18,682 nt of DNA from Alphaproteobacteria bacterium (GTDB lineage: Bacteria; Pseudomonadota; Alphaproteobacteria; Rickettsiales; UBA998). Both the position numbers and the translations under genes were made by a program. Below are positions 1 through 7,218 of this stretch, piece after piece. The stretch is taken from contig JAKFYP010000085.1 in assembly GCA_021730835.1 (NCBI GenBank), positions 1 through 18,682 of the forward strand, written 5' to 3'. A model generated the notes under the pieces. It was not told the DNA's origin. It saw only the letters and a list, made by a program, of their open reading frames with translations, and searched no databases. The stretch's first letter is position 1; every line of letters starts with the position of its first letter.

Positions 1-524
1 AGCGTCACATGCATGAACAGCACCTTGCCGCGCCCCAGCTCATAGCCGAGCTGGCGGATCGCCTCGAAATAGGGCAGGCCCTCGATATCGCCGACCGTCC
101 CGCCGATTTCGCAGAGCACGAAATCCTCTTCCTCGGTATCCTTGAGAATAAACTGCTTGATAAGGTCAGTGACATGCGGGATGACCTGCACCGTCCCGCC
201 GAGGTAATCGCCGCGCCGCTCCTTGGCGAGCAGGGTGGAATAAATCTGGCCGGTGGTGACGTTGTCGTTTTTGCGCGACTCCACCCCGGTAAACCGCTCG
301 TAATGGCCGAGATCGAGATCGGTCTCCGCCCCGTCGGAGGTCACGAACACCTCCCCGTGCTGGTTGGGATTCATCGTGCCGGGATCGACGTTGAGATAAG
401 GATCGAGCTTGCGCAGGCGTACCTTAAAGCCCCGTGACTGGAGCAAGGCGCCGAGGCTGGCCGATGCCAGCCCCTTGCCAAGAGAGGACACCACGCCGCC
501 GGTAATGAAAATGAATCGCGTCAT
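1..524 (-). CDS. pyrG: CTP synthase, N-terminal part (runs off left edge)
   Basis: CTP synthase converts UTP to CTP in the cytoplasm using ATP and glutamine, the last step of de novo pyrimidine nucleotide synthesis. About 174 N-terminal residues are present, all from the amidoligase (synthetase) domain. The reading begins MTRFIFITGGVVSSLGKG, the family's P-loop region, and continues through LRKLDPYLNVDPGTMNP, DLGHYERFTG and CEIGGTVGDIEG, which bind nucleotide and metal. The glutaminase domain lies outside the window. The ATG at 522-524 is the family's usual start. No good ribosome binding site precedes it; a 14-bp palindrome occupies that position instead. The pilin-like gene upstream ends 39 bp away on the same strand. 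In many alphaproteobacteria secG precedes pyrG, so this context is unusual. Identity is very secure. Confidence 0.97.
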   Translation of the reverse strand, partial: MTRFIFITGGVVSSLGKGLASASLGALLQSRGFKVRLRKLDPYLNVDPGTMNPNQHGEVFVTSDGAETDLDLGHYERFTGVESRKNDNVTTGQIYSTLLAKERRGDYLGGTVQVIPHVTDLIKQFILKDTEEEDFVLCEIGGTVGDIEGLPYFEAIRQLGYELGRGKVLFMHVT

Positions 525-530
525 GGACGG

Positions 531-544
531 GCGTTGTACAACGC
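531..544. repeat. Perfect 14-bp palindrome just upstream of pyrG
   Basis: GCGTTGTACAACGC equals its own reverse complement. It lies 6 bases upstream of the pyrG ATG, where a Shine-Dalgarno sequence would be expected, and downstream of the pilin-like gene's stop. It could be an operator or a small hairpin masking translation initiation. Only the symmetry is seen directly. Confidence 0.5.
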
Positions 545-563
545 TTAATCGTGCGATACAAGC

Positions 564-1364
564 CTAAAACCCGGTGATGAAAATCAGGTTGCAGTCCTGT
601 TGATCCGGGAGAGCCAAATAATTTGGCGCGATGTCGAGCTGATAGATGGCCGTATTCGGATCGTCGGTACTGGCGCAACCGGTTCTGGATGTATTATTAT
701 AGGTAACCAGCTTACCGCTGCCCGGAAGCCCGTCATCCATTTTTGCATCAATACTCCAGGCTTCCTTAACGGGCAGAACGGTTGAATCAGTGTACTCTGC
801 GCCTTTTATTCCATACAACAGAATATGATTATAATTCGCGCCAGCAAAGAATTGGGCCGCGCTATTGAGCGGATCGGTATTCTGGTGCATCAGGGTAAAA
901 CCCGTGCCGGAAATGCTATGCGAGGGAACGTTTGTCCCAACGATGGATCCGCTCACCGAAACGCCCGTCAGTTTGGGTGTAATCATTCCGGCGTTGTAGA
1001 GATGCTGCCATGCCCGGTAAGCTTCGTAGATTCTGACGAGGTCATCACCGATGATGCCGCTGCCGTCGCCGTTGCAGGTGGCTTTTGTACCACTGACGGT
1101 GGTAATGCAGGTGGCGGGCGTTGCATCGGCGGCCCCCCAGAGGTCAATCGCATTGTACATATCGCCGGGGAGGCTCTCGTATTTGGTACGAAACAAGTCA
1201 ATCGCCTGAATGTATTTATTGGCATCCGAGGTAATGCTGCGCAACTCCGCCGCCCGGAGCAGATTCTGGCCGACCATGACGCCGCTGGTCATCAGGGCAA
1301 TGATTACCAGTACCACGGAGAGTTCCAGCAGGCTGAATCCTTTGGTTACTGTATGTTTTACCAT
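564..1364 (-). CDS. Type IV pilin / type II secretion pseudopilin-like protein
   Basis: This 266-aa protein carries a class III (prepilin) signal. A short basic leader, MVKHTVTKG, is followed by FSLLELSVVLVIIAL, so prepilin peptidase would cut between Gly9 and Phe10 and leave mature Glu5 (Glu14 of the precursor). The hydrophobic helix runs to about residue 33 and would hold the protein in the inner membrane before assembly. The rest is a globular, Gly/Ser/Thr-rich domain with four cysteines (86, 97, 230, 258) and an acidic segment near 205-217 (IDAKMDDGLPGSG) typical of pseudopilins. No other pilus or secretion gene is nearby, so whether it joins a type IV pilus or a type II secretion pseudopilus cannot be decided. 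The start is supported by an AGGA-type ribosome binding site. An AT-rich upstream region holds a -10 box and a palindrome, which suggests its own regulated promoter. Confidence 0.85.
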   Translation of the reverse strand: MVKHTVTKGFSLLELSVVLVIIALMTSGVMVGQNLLRAAELRSITSDANKYIQAIDLFRTKYESLPGDMYNAIDLWGAADATPATCITTVSGTKATCNGDGSGIIGDDLVRIYEAYRAWQHLYNAGMITPKLTGVSVSGSIVGTNVPSHSISGTGFTLMHQNTDPLNSAAQFFAGANYNHILLYGIKGAEYTDSTVLPVKEAWSIDAKMDDGLPGSGKLVTYNNTSRTGCASTDDPNTAIYQLDIAPNYLALPDQQDCNLIFITGF

Positions 1365-1388
1365 ATTATTCCTGTGATCTTGTTAAAC

Positions 1389-1394
1389 ATTATA
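1389..1394 (-). promoter_or_regulatory. Candidate -10 box of the pilin-like gene
   Basis: On the minus strand a perfect TATAAT lies about 25 bases upstream of the pilin-like ATG. The -35 region expected 17 bases further upstream is poor and falls inside the 19-bp palindrome at 1405-1423. This arrangement would suit a promoter controlled by a factor bound there. No transcription start is known. Confidence 0.4.
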
Positions 1395-1404
1395 CACCCA
1401 ATAG

Positions 1405-1423
1405 TTTTAATACAGTATTAAAA
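1405..1423. promoter_or_regulatory. Perfect 19-bp palindrome, candidate operator for the pilin-like gene
   Basis: TTTTAATACAGTATTAAAA has two perfect 9-base arms around one central base. It overlaps the expected -35 position of the pilin-like promoter. The symmetry and the AT-rich flanks fit a site for a dimeric helix-turn-helix regulator. The regulator is unknown, and the role is inferred from position only. Confidence 0.5.
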
Positions 1424-1502
1424 TATTGACGGCTGGATGGGTAATATCGTGCAATTATTTTGTGGGCATCTCTATAAAGCAGCCTGACAGCAGCACCGCG
1501 CC

Positions 1503-2264
1503 TTACAGCCGAACCGGGATACCTGCACCATGCAGATGCTGTTTAACTTCGGCGATGGTGAACGTACCGAAATGAAAGACGGAAGCTGCAAGCAGGGCGC
1601 TGGCATGACCTTCGCTGACTCCCTCAGCAAAATGCTGCAATTCCCCGACGCCGCCCGAGGCAATCACCGGAATGCGCACGGCCTGTGTTACCGCCCGCAG
1701 CATCGGTAAATCGAATCCCTGCCCAGTGCCGTCCCGATCCATCGAAGTCAGCAGGATTTCTCCCGCGCCGTAAGATTCCATCCGTGCCGCCCACGCAACC
1801 GCGTTAATGCCGGTAGGGTTGCGCCCGCCATGCGTATAAATCTCGAGTTGCCCCGATTCGGGGTTACACCGCGCATCAATGGCCACGACAATACATTGCG
1901 CGCCGAATTTCTCCGATGCCTCGCACACAAACTCGGGCCTCATGACCGCCGCGCTGTTAATACCCACCTTATCCGCCCCGGCGCGCAGCAGCCGCCAGAT
2001 ATCCTCCGTCGTGCGCACGCCGCCGCCGACGGTAAACGGGATTGAGCAACGTTCCGCGACTGCCCGTACCATATCAATCAGCGTATCGCGCTGCTCGTGC
2101 GAGGCGGTGATATCGAGGAAGCAGAGTTCATCCGCACCACCGGCATTATAGACCGCCGCCTGCTCGACCGGGTCACCCGCATCGCGCAACTCAACGAAGT
2201 TGACGCCCTTGACGGTACGACCATTTTTCACGTCCAGACAGGGGATGATGCGGGTTTTTAGCAT
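1503..2264 (-). CDS. hisF: Imidazole glycerol phosphate synthase subunit HisF (cyclase)
   Basis: HisF is the cyclase subunit of imidazole glycerol phosphate synthase. With ammonia delivered by HisH it turns PRFAR into imidazole glycerol phosphate (histidine pathway) and AICAR (returned to purine synthesis). The 253-aa length is normal. The (beta/alpha)8 barrel is recognised from MLKTRIIPCLDVKNGRTVKG at the start, FTVGGGVRT near residue 78 (phosphate binding), and the two catalytic aspartates, Asp11 in CLDV and Asp130 in VVAIDAR. ASGGV and HFGTFTI near the C-terminus complete the phosphate site. The gene is normally in a his cluster with hisH, hisA and hisI; here it stands alone between queC and the pilin-like gene, so its partner HisH must be encoded elsewhere. 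The ribosome binding site is weak. Confidence 0.98.
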   Translation of the reverse strand: MLKTRIIPCLDVKNGRTVKGVNFVELRDAGDPVEQAAVYNAGGADELCFLDITASHEQRDTLIDMVRAVAERCSIPFTVGGGVRTTEDIWRLLRAGADKVGINSAAVMRPEFVCEASEKFGAQCIVVAIDARCNPESGQLEIYTHGGRNPTGINAVAWAARMESYGAGEILLTSMDRDGTGQGFDLPMLRAVTQAVRIPVIASGGVGELQHFAEGVSEGHASALLAASVFHFGTFTIAEVKQHLHGAGIPVRL

Positions 2265-2380
2265 AATACGCCTGAGTGTATAAGTCTTTGGCGTATGGCT
2301 GGCAAGCAGTCTGATATCGTCTTTCCCTCCTTTATCGTTAAACCATCACATCATATAGCGAGACTAAACATCTGAAAATA

Positions 2381-3082
2381 TTATATACGTACCGAAGATA
2401 AAGCGCAATCTTCTGCTCCGGCCTCACGGAAGCCCTTTGCCCGCAGCAGGCAGGAATCGCACGCCCCGCATGCGCTGCCTACGGGCGTCGGGTCGTAGCA
2501 GGAAAAGGTCAGGCCGTAATCCACTCCAAGGCGTAACCCTTCGCGGATAATCTGCGCTTTTGTCAGATCAATCAGCGGAGTATGGATCGTCAGGTGTGCC
2601 GCTCCCTGAGTCGCCCCGGCTGTTGCCAGATTCGCCATCCGCTCGTAAGCGCGGATGAATTCAGGTCGGCAATCGGGATAGCCACTGTAATCCACCGCGT
2701 TGACACCGATAAAAATGTCGTTTGCTCCGAGCACTTCCGCCCATGCCAGCGCGAATGAGAGAAAAATCGTGTTGCGGGCGGGAACGTAGGTGATCGGGAT
2801 ACCGCTTGCCATCTCCTCAACGCTGGCGGATTTGGGCACGTCAATATCGTCGGTGAGAGCCGATCCGCCGAACAGGCGTAAATCAATCTGCGCGATTTTA
2901 TGCTCCGCGACACCCATCGCGGCGGCTACCTTCCGCGCCGCCTCCAACTCACGTGCATGGCGTTGCCCATAGGCGAAACTCAGCGCGTAGGGCATAAACT
3001 CTTGCGCTCTCGCAATCGCAAGGCAGGTGGCGGAATCCAGTCCGCCGGAGAGCAGAATCACGGCTTTGGCATGGGATGACAT
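2381..3082 (-). CDS. queC: 7-cyano-7-deazaguanine synthase QueC
   Basis: QueC uses ATP and ammonia to convert 7-carboxy-7-deazaguanine to preQ0, the nitrile precursor of the tRNA base queuosine. The 233-aa protein begins MSSHAKAVILLSGGLDSAT, containing the PP-loop motif SGGLDS at residues 12-17. It carries PARNTIFLS near 101, and four C-terminal cysteines (195, 205, 208, 211 in SCYDPTPVGSACGACDSCLL) that form the zinc site. A start at 3166 is open in the same frame but would add 28 residues. I prefer 3082 because the longer form would read through the strong flagellin terminator at 3120-3149 and exceed the usual QueC length. No obvious ribosome binding site precedes either start. No other queuosine gene (queD, queE) is in the window. 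Confidence 0.96.
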   Translation of the reverse strand: MSSHAKAVILLSGGLDSATCLAIARAQEFMPYALSFAYGQRHARELEAARKVAAAMGVAEHKIAQIDLRLFGGSALTDDIDVPKSASVEEMASGIPITYVPARNTIFLSFALAWAEVLGANDIFIGVNAVDYSGYPDCRPEFIRAYERMANLATAGATQGAAHLTIHTPLIDLTKAQIIREGLRLGVDYGLTFSCYDPTPVGSACGACDSCLLRAKGFREAGAEDCALSSVRI

Positions 3083-3119
3083 AGGTGCATACTTGCCGGA
3101 AAACCACGGTGGAATCCAC

Positions 3120-3149
3120 AAAAAAGGGGCCGAAAACCGGCCCCTTTTA
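3120..3149 (-). terminator. Intrinsic terminator downstream of the flagellin gene
   Basis: Arms 3122-3132 (AAAAGGGGCCG) and 3138-3148 (CGGCCCCTTTT) form a perfect 11-bp GC-rich stem with a 5-base loop. Read on the minus strand the stem is followed by a run of T residues, the classic intrinsic form. It lies 20 bases past the flagellin stop codon and 38 bases before the queC start. The stem is flanked by A/T runs on both sides and could also act on the plus strand. Confidence 0.88.
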
Positions 3150-3168
3150 TCCCCTGTGTCCGGCATGC

Positions 3169-5463
3169 TTACTGAATCAGGCTCAAGAGGTTGCTTTGCA
3201 GCCGGTTGGTCTGGGCCAGCGAGGCAAGTTGCGCCTGTCGCAAGACGGTAAGCTGGGCGTTTTGCGTTGACTCCGCCGCAATATCGGTATCGGCCAGCGA
3301 AGCCCGCGCCGCCTCCTGATTCTGGATAGCCGTATCCACCTGCGCCGCCGCGTAATCGAGCGCCGACTGGAACGAGCCGACATCGGCCCGCACGCCGGTC
3401 ACCCGGTCAATCGCCGACTGAACGGCGTTTAGAGCCTGCGAAGCGTTTTCCGCGCTGAGAATGTTGATATCCTGACCGTTAAACAACGAATCTGCTGAGG
3501 TATTTCCTATGGAAAGGCGCACTGCTTCCTCGGCATTCGCGCCAATCTGGAAGGCCGCGCCCTGATTACCCGGCACGCCAAGCGCTTCCTCGAAATCGTC
3601 CTCCAGCGCCCGCGCATCGGCATTCGTGGAAAAATCCAGTTCGGTATTGCCGTTGGTAAACTCCAGCGTCCGGCTGGGATCGCTCGTGCTGGTCAAGGTG
3701 ACGCGCTCACCTGCACCGATACTCTGGCCGAGATTGGCTTCCGTGCGGAAAGTTTCGCCGTTAATCCTGATTTCAATTGAGCCGGTTCCGCCCAGCCCAC
3801 TTGAGACATTGATTGATTCCACATCGAGGTTGCTGAAATTATCGCTATTCAGTTCCAGTGACGCGCCGTTGAGCTGGCCGGTTCCGTTGAAACTGGTAAT
3901 CTCCCGCGACTGGGTGAAATTCAGCCCGGAGAACGCGGTATCGAACTGCGCCGCCAGCGCGTCGGTATCCGACTGGCTGTTGACGCTCACCCCCTGTCCC
4001 GCCGCCAGCGTGACCTCGAACGAACCGCCATTTTCCGAGGTAAAGGTAACGGTCGTATCCGTGCCCGGCGTTGTATCGCTGATATTGGCGGTGAAGGTTT
4101 CCCCGCCGACATTGACCGAAACCGTTGCCTGATCCGCGCCGGTGAAATTCGCTTCAAAACCCTCAATCGTGCCGGTGAAACCCGAAGCCGTGACGTTATC
4201 GACATTGACGCCGCCGGTCGTGCCGTTATCAAGCTGGGTATTGGTCGCTGATCCGCCTGTTGTGCCGAGCGCCACATCAATCGCGTTGCCACTGACATCG
4301 TTGACATCGCCGTTCTGATTACCGGTCAGCACGAGGCTGTTGCCGTCCACCGTGGCCGTTAGCTGACGCACGCCGAAATCGCCCGCGCCCGAGAAATCAT
4401 TGAGCGTCTGAGCGGTATTTTGCAGCGTTTCCTCCAGCGAGGAGCCGATCTGGATTTCATTGGCATTGGCCGGTGTGCCGTTGACATAGGTGAAGGTGGT
4501 AAACCCGCCTTCGCCGTCGTCAATCTGGATGGTGTCGCCCGCCTGAATATCAGCGGCGGAATTGAAATTAAACTGCGTCGAAGCGGCGCTGCCCGTGCCC
4601 TGCGTCAGCAGCGAGCCGTTGACCGTGCCGCTGGCCTGTGTATCCCCGGCGGAAAGCCCTTCATCTGTCCCGCCGCTAAGCGAGAAAACGCCGTTGCCGC
4701 CCAGCGCATCCCCGCTCACCGAGAACGTTGCCGTCGAACTGCCCTGATCTATGGTAAACTGGTTGCCCGCGCTGCCTGCCGCATCGGCGGAAATCGCCAG
4801 CGTGCCGCCCTGCGCCTCAAAGCTGAATCCGGCGAACCGGCTATCGCTGTTGAGTGCCTGCGCAAGGTTGCTGACGGTCTGATCCGCCGTACCCGCCGCG
4901 TTGAAATCCACGCCTTCGGTCAGGGTAACGCCGTTGAGTTCAATGGTCTCCCCGGCGTTGATGTTGGCCGCGAAGGTCAGTGAACCGCTGGCCTGCTCGC
5001 CCTGTGCCGCGCTGGTCGTCACCGCGCTGTTGGTCGAAAGCGAGCCATCCAGCAGGTTTACCCCGTTGAAATTCGTATTGCCGGAGATACGGTCAAGCTC
5101 CTGCACGAGGTTTTGAAATTCGGTATTGAGGCCGCGCCGGGCGGAATCGTTCAGCGCCCCGGAATTGGCCTGCACCGCCAGCGCATTGAGGCGGTCGAGA
5201 ATCTGGCTTTGCTGTTGCAGCCCGCCTTCGGCGACCTGTAGAAAACTGGATGCCTGCCCGATATTCTGCGAGGCGGCGCGCAGGCTTGTCACCTGCGTCT
5301 GAAGCCCGGTCGCAGCGGATAAGGCGGCGATATCGGTGGATGCCTGCGTCAGCCGGTTGCCCGCGGCAAGGGCGGCGGTCGAACGGGCCAGCCCGGTGTT
5401 ACTGACACCGAGGAGTTGCAGGATATTATTTTGAAGAGAACTGGTCACACTTGCGGTAGGCAT
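3169..5463 (-). CDS. Large flagellin with internally duplicated central modules
   Basis: Flagellin is the filament subunit, exported by the flagellar type III apparatus. The 764-aa protein is much longer than the usual 270-500 aa. Residues 1-145 are the N-terminal D0/D1 coiled-coil region, recognisable by SSFLQVAEGGLQQQSQILDR, LNALAVQAN and NFNGVNLLDGS. Residues 635-764 form the matching C-terminal D1/D0 region, ending NRLQSNLLSLIQ. The middle is rich in Gly, Ser, Thr and Asn and holds two kinds of beta-rich module, each apparently duplicated: A at about 155-240 and 290-400, B at about 440-512 and 556-630. There is no cysteine or tryptophan. The first 60 residues depart from the common MxINTNxxSLxAQ form. 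An AGGGAG site stands before the ATG. No flaF, flbT, fliD or fliS lies beside it. It is a flagellin rather than the hook-filament protein FlgL, judging by the large variable middle. Confidence 0.93.
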   Translation of the reverse strand: MPTASVTSSLQNNILQLLGVSNTGLARSTAALAAGNRLTQASTDIAALSAATGLQTQVTSLRAASQNIGQASSFLQVAEGGLQQQSQILDRLNALAVQANSGALNDSARRGLNTEFQNLVQELDRISGNTNFNGVNLLDGSLSTNSAVTTSAAQGEQASGSLTFAANINAGETIELNGVTLTEGVDFNAAGTADQTVSNLAQALNSDSRFAGFSFEAQGGTLAISADAAGSAGNQFTIDQGSSTATFSVSGDALGGNGVFSLSGGTDEGLSAGDTQASGTVNGSLLTQGTGSAASTQFNFNSAADIQAGDTIQIDDGEGGFTTFTYVNGTPANANEIQIGSSLEETLQNTAQTLNDFSGAGDFGVRQLTATVDGNSLVLTGNQNGDVNDVSGNAIDVALGTTGGSATNTQLDNGTTGGVNVDNVTASGFTGTIEGFEANFTGADQATVSVNVGGETFTANISDTTPGTDTTVTFTSENGGSFEVTLAAGQGVSVNSQSDTDALAAQFDTAFSGLNFTQSREITSFNGTGQLNGASLELNSDNFSNLDVESINVSSGLGGTGSIEIRINGETFRTEANLGQSIGAGERVTLTSTSDPSRTLEFTNGNTELDFSTNADARALEDDFEEALGVPGNQGAAFQIGANAEEAVRLSIGNTSADSLFNGQDINILSAENASQALNAVQSAIDRVTGVRADVGSFQSALDYAAAQVDTAIQNQEAARASLADTDIAAESTQNAQLTVLRQAQLASLAQTNRLQSNLLSLIQ

Positions 5464-5512
5464 AAGAATCTCCCTGAGTCTATGCTGCCTCCACCTACCT
5501 GGCGTCAGCGTT

Positions 5513-5518
5513 ATTATA
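5513..5518 (-). promoter_or_regulatory. Possible -10 box upstream of the flagellin
   Basis: A minus-strand TATAAT lies about 50 bases upstream of the flagellin ATG in an AT-rich gap. No convincing -35 box is present at the right spacing, and I found neither a sigma-54 -24/-12 element nor a good sigma-28 consensus in this gap. How the flagellin is transcribed therefore remains open. Confidence 0.22.
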
Positions 5519-5632
5519 ACTTAATACGCAGTGTTACTATACGCCGCAATCATTAAACAAGCATTAATGAAAAAAAGGTTTTTTAGACAATCGCTTTGTA
5601 ATATGAGGTAAGCCTTAAAATCAGGGCCTTCC

Positions 5633-6046
5633 ATGATGATCCTTGGCATTGGCACAGACTTAACCGACATCCGGCGTATCGAGAAGCTGCTGGAGCGCTT
5701 CGGGCGGCGCTTCGAGGAGCGGGTCTATACTCAGGGTGAGCGGGCCTACGCGCATCGCCGCAAAGGGCAGGAAGCCGCGGCCTTCGCCAAACGCTTCGCC
5801 GCCAAGGAAGCCGCCCTCAAGGCGCTGGGTTGCGGGTTGCGCGAGCGCATCGGCTGGCGGGACATCGAAATCCTCAACGATACGCTGGGAAAACCTCAAC
5901 TTTTGCTGCATGGGCAGGCGCAACGCTTTCTGCAATCGAAGTTGCGCAAGGGGCAAATCGCCGATTGCCATCTCAGCCTGTCCGACAGCCCGCCTTACGC
6001 TCAGGCCTTCGTAGTGATTACTGTAATATCACCGTTGATGGCGTAA
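5633..6046 (+). CDS. acpS: Holo-[acyl-carrier-protein] synthase
   Basis: AcpS transfers 4'-phosphopantetheine from CoA to the conserved serine of acyl carrier protein, activating it for fatty acid synthesis. The 137-aa length is typical. The magnesium ligands are Asp9 in ILGIGTDLTDI and Glu59 in FAKRFAAKEAALKALG, the family's two signature blocks. HLSLSDSPPYAQAFVV is the conserved C-terminal strand region. An AGGG ribosome binding site precedes tandem ATG codons at 5633 and 5636; either may be used. In many proteobacteria acpS sits with lepB, rnc, era or pdxJ; here it is alone and diverges from the flagellin gene. Its 3' end overlaps the convergent DUF192-like gene by 29 bases, leaving no room for a terminator between them. 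Confidence 0.96.
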   Translation: MMILGIGTDLTDIRRIEKLLERFGRRFEERVYTQGERAYAHRRKGQEAAAFAKRFAAKEAALKALGCGLRERIGWRDIEILNDTLGKPQLLLHGQAQRFLQSKLRKGQIADCHLSLSDSPPYAQAFVVITVISPLMA

Positions 6047-6557
6047 ATATTGGATGTGTTACCGTATCGCCGGGTTTGATGCCCATCTTCTCCGCCGTCC
6101 CCGGCGCAAGGTAAAGCACTGCCTCCGCTTCAGCCTTCAGGGTCAGCGGATCGCTTAAAGTGGCCGGGGTGAATGTCGGCAGGATGGCAAGTATCTTGCC
6201 GCCTTTGGCGATAAATACAACATCCGCCGGAGTTTTGATGCCGCTCCACTCCTGCGCCAGCGCCTCTGGATCGAATCCCGGCGACAACAGCACCTCTTTT
6301 TCCTGTAGCGTCGCCAGCCGGGCCAGCCAGTTTTCATGCTCCTGTTCCGCAGCGCGCACTTCCGCTGAAAATTCATGACGGACTTTCTGCGGCGGGACAG
6401 CGGGCTGTTGTGCATCCTTCTCTTTCTTATCCGCTCCCTGCACCGGCGCGGGCGTAACGATACTCTCGATATAGAGCGGTTTGCGGCTGAAAACGATCGG
6501 CCCGGCGCTTGCCTGAAAGGACAAAAAACACAATGCAAGAAGCAAAAACAGGCGCAT
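6018..6557 (-). CDS. Exported, strongly diverged DUF192-like protein
   Basis: This 179-aa protein has a Sec signal peptide (MRLFLLLALCFLSFQASA, probable cut after residue 18), then a charged, Pro/Lys/Glu-rich linker to about residue 75. Residues 77-168 can be matched by eye to the DUF192 domain of the gene just upstream: EWSGIKTPADVVFIAKGG aligns with the other's MWMKNTRVPLDILFIDNRG, LPTFTPATLSDP with ENATPLSEEP, and AVLYLAPGTAEKMGIKPGD with AVLEIPGGTVKKFRIIPG. The diagnostic GLMFR and W-M-K-N blocks of DUF192 are lost. It starts two bases after the stop of the DUF192 gene, so the two are surely co-transcribed and probably arose by tandem duplication. Function is unknown; the location is probably periplasmic. 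The stop lies inside the end of acpS on the other strand. Confidence 0.75.
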   Translation of the reverse strand: MRLFLLLALCFLSFQASAGPIVFSRKPLYIESIVTPAPVQGADKKEKDAQQPAVPPQKVRHEFSAEVRAAEQEHENWLARLATLQEKEVLLSPGFDPEALAQEWSGIKTPADVVFIAKGGKILAILPTFTPATLSDPLTLKAEAEAVLYLAPGTAEKMGIKPGDTVTHPIFTPSTVILQ

Positions 6558-6559
6558 GG

Positions 6560-7045
6560 CTACCTCGGAAACAGGCGGTGGCGAACAACCGTACCGGGAA
6601 TGATCCTGAATTTTTTGACCGTTCCGCCTGGGATCTCCAGCACGGCGGATACCGCATAGGTTGAAAACATCGGTTCTTCGGAAAGAGGGGTGGCGTTCTC
6701 AAATATTTCCACCACGACGCCCCGGTTATCAATAAACAGAATATCCAGAGGGACACGTGTATTTTTCATCCACATGCCCCGCCGCGCCTGCTCGGAGCCA
6801 AAATCGAAAAGCATACCGGTCTGCGCTTTCAGGTGACTGCGAAACATCAGTCCGGTTTCCCGTTCCTTGTCGGTATCGGCAATCTCAACAACAATACGCA
6901 AGGTGCGTTCACGTGTTTGCAATTCGAGCATTTCCACCGTCTCAGGTGTGATAACAACTGGTGGAGAAGTTGGCGATTGTTCACGGAAGGCAACACAAGT
7001 CCCCAGCACCATGAACAAAATAAATAATAGCAGCGATACACGCAT
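6560..7045 (-). CDS. Exported DUF192 domain protein
   Basis: The 161-aa protein has an N-terminal hydrophobic segment (MRVSLLLFILFMVLGTCVAF) that looks like a Sec signal peptide; the cysteine at 17 lacks a good lipobox. The DUF192 domain follows at about 45-160 with its hallmarks GLMFRSHL (65-72), GMLFDFG, MWMKNTRVPLDILFID (91-106), NATPLSEEP and AVLEIPGG. DUF192 proteins are small, widespread, usually exported proteins of unknown biochemical function. The start at 7045 is chosen because CAGGAGAG stands seven bases before it and the signal peptide begins there; an in-frame upstream start at 7075 would place ten polar residues before the signal. It is the first gene of a two-gene unit with its diverged copy downstream. 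Confidence 0.88.
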   Translation of the reverse strand: MRVSLLLFILFMVLGTCVAFREQSPTSPPVVITPETVEMLELQTRERTLRIVVEIADTDKERETGLMFRSHLKAQTGMLFDFGSEQARRGMWMKNTRVPLDILFIDNRGVVVEIFENATPLSEEPMFSTYAVSAVLEIPGGTVKKFRIIPGTVVRHRLFPR

Positions 7046-7136
7046 TGATACTCTCCTGACGGTATCATCCCCCATTGCCGGATCATTTGCAAGAACTCAG
7101 CCTGTTGGATAGCGAAGCGATCAGGGTATATTTCAC

Positions 7137-7203
7137 AAAAAAAGCTTATAAAGGGGGAGTCTGGATAAGGCGAATCCATTTGGCTTATTCAGGCCAGCCC
7201 CTT
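7137..7203 (-). terminator. Probable terminator of the two-component operon
   Basis: An imperfect inverted repeat (arms about 7151-7169 and 7184-7203, sharing AAGGGG and CTG-ATAAG blocks with a mismatched bulge) lies 16 bases past the stop of the receiver-HATPase gene. On the minus strand a run of seven T residues (7137-7143) follows about seven bases after the stem. Shape and position suit a terminator; the bulge and the gap before the T run make it less certain. Confidence 0.45.
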
Positions 7204-7218
7204 CTGTTTTTATAGCAG

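Noticed and set aside
2325..2340. Strong Shine-Dalgarno-like AAAGGAGGG on the minus strand in the gap upstream of hisF, perhaps for a leader peptide
   Set aside because: No ATG or GTG stands within a working distance. The first possible start is a TTG about 20 bases away giving a 15-codon frame without a run of histidine codons, so it is not a his leader.
5567..5586. A-run followed by T-run between the flagellin and acpS genes, resembling a terminator
   Set aside because: It has no GC-rich stem and lies upstream of both divergent genes, where no transcript needs to end.
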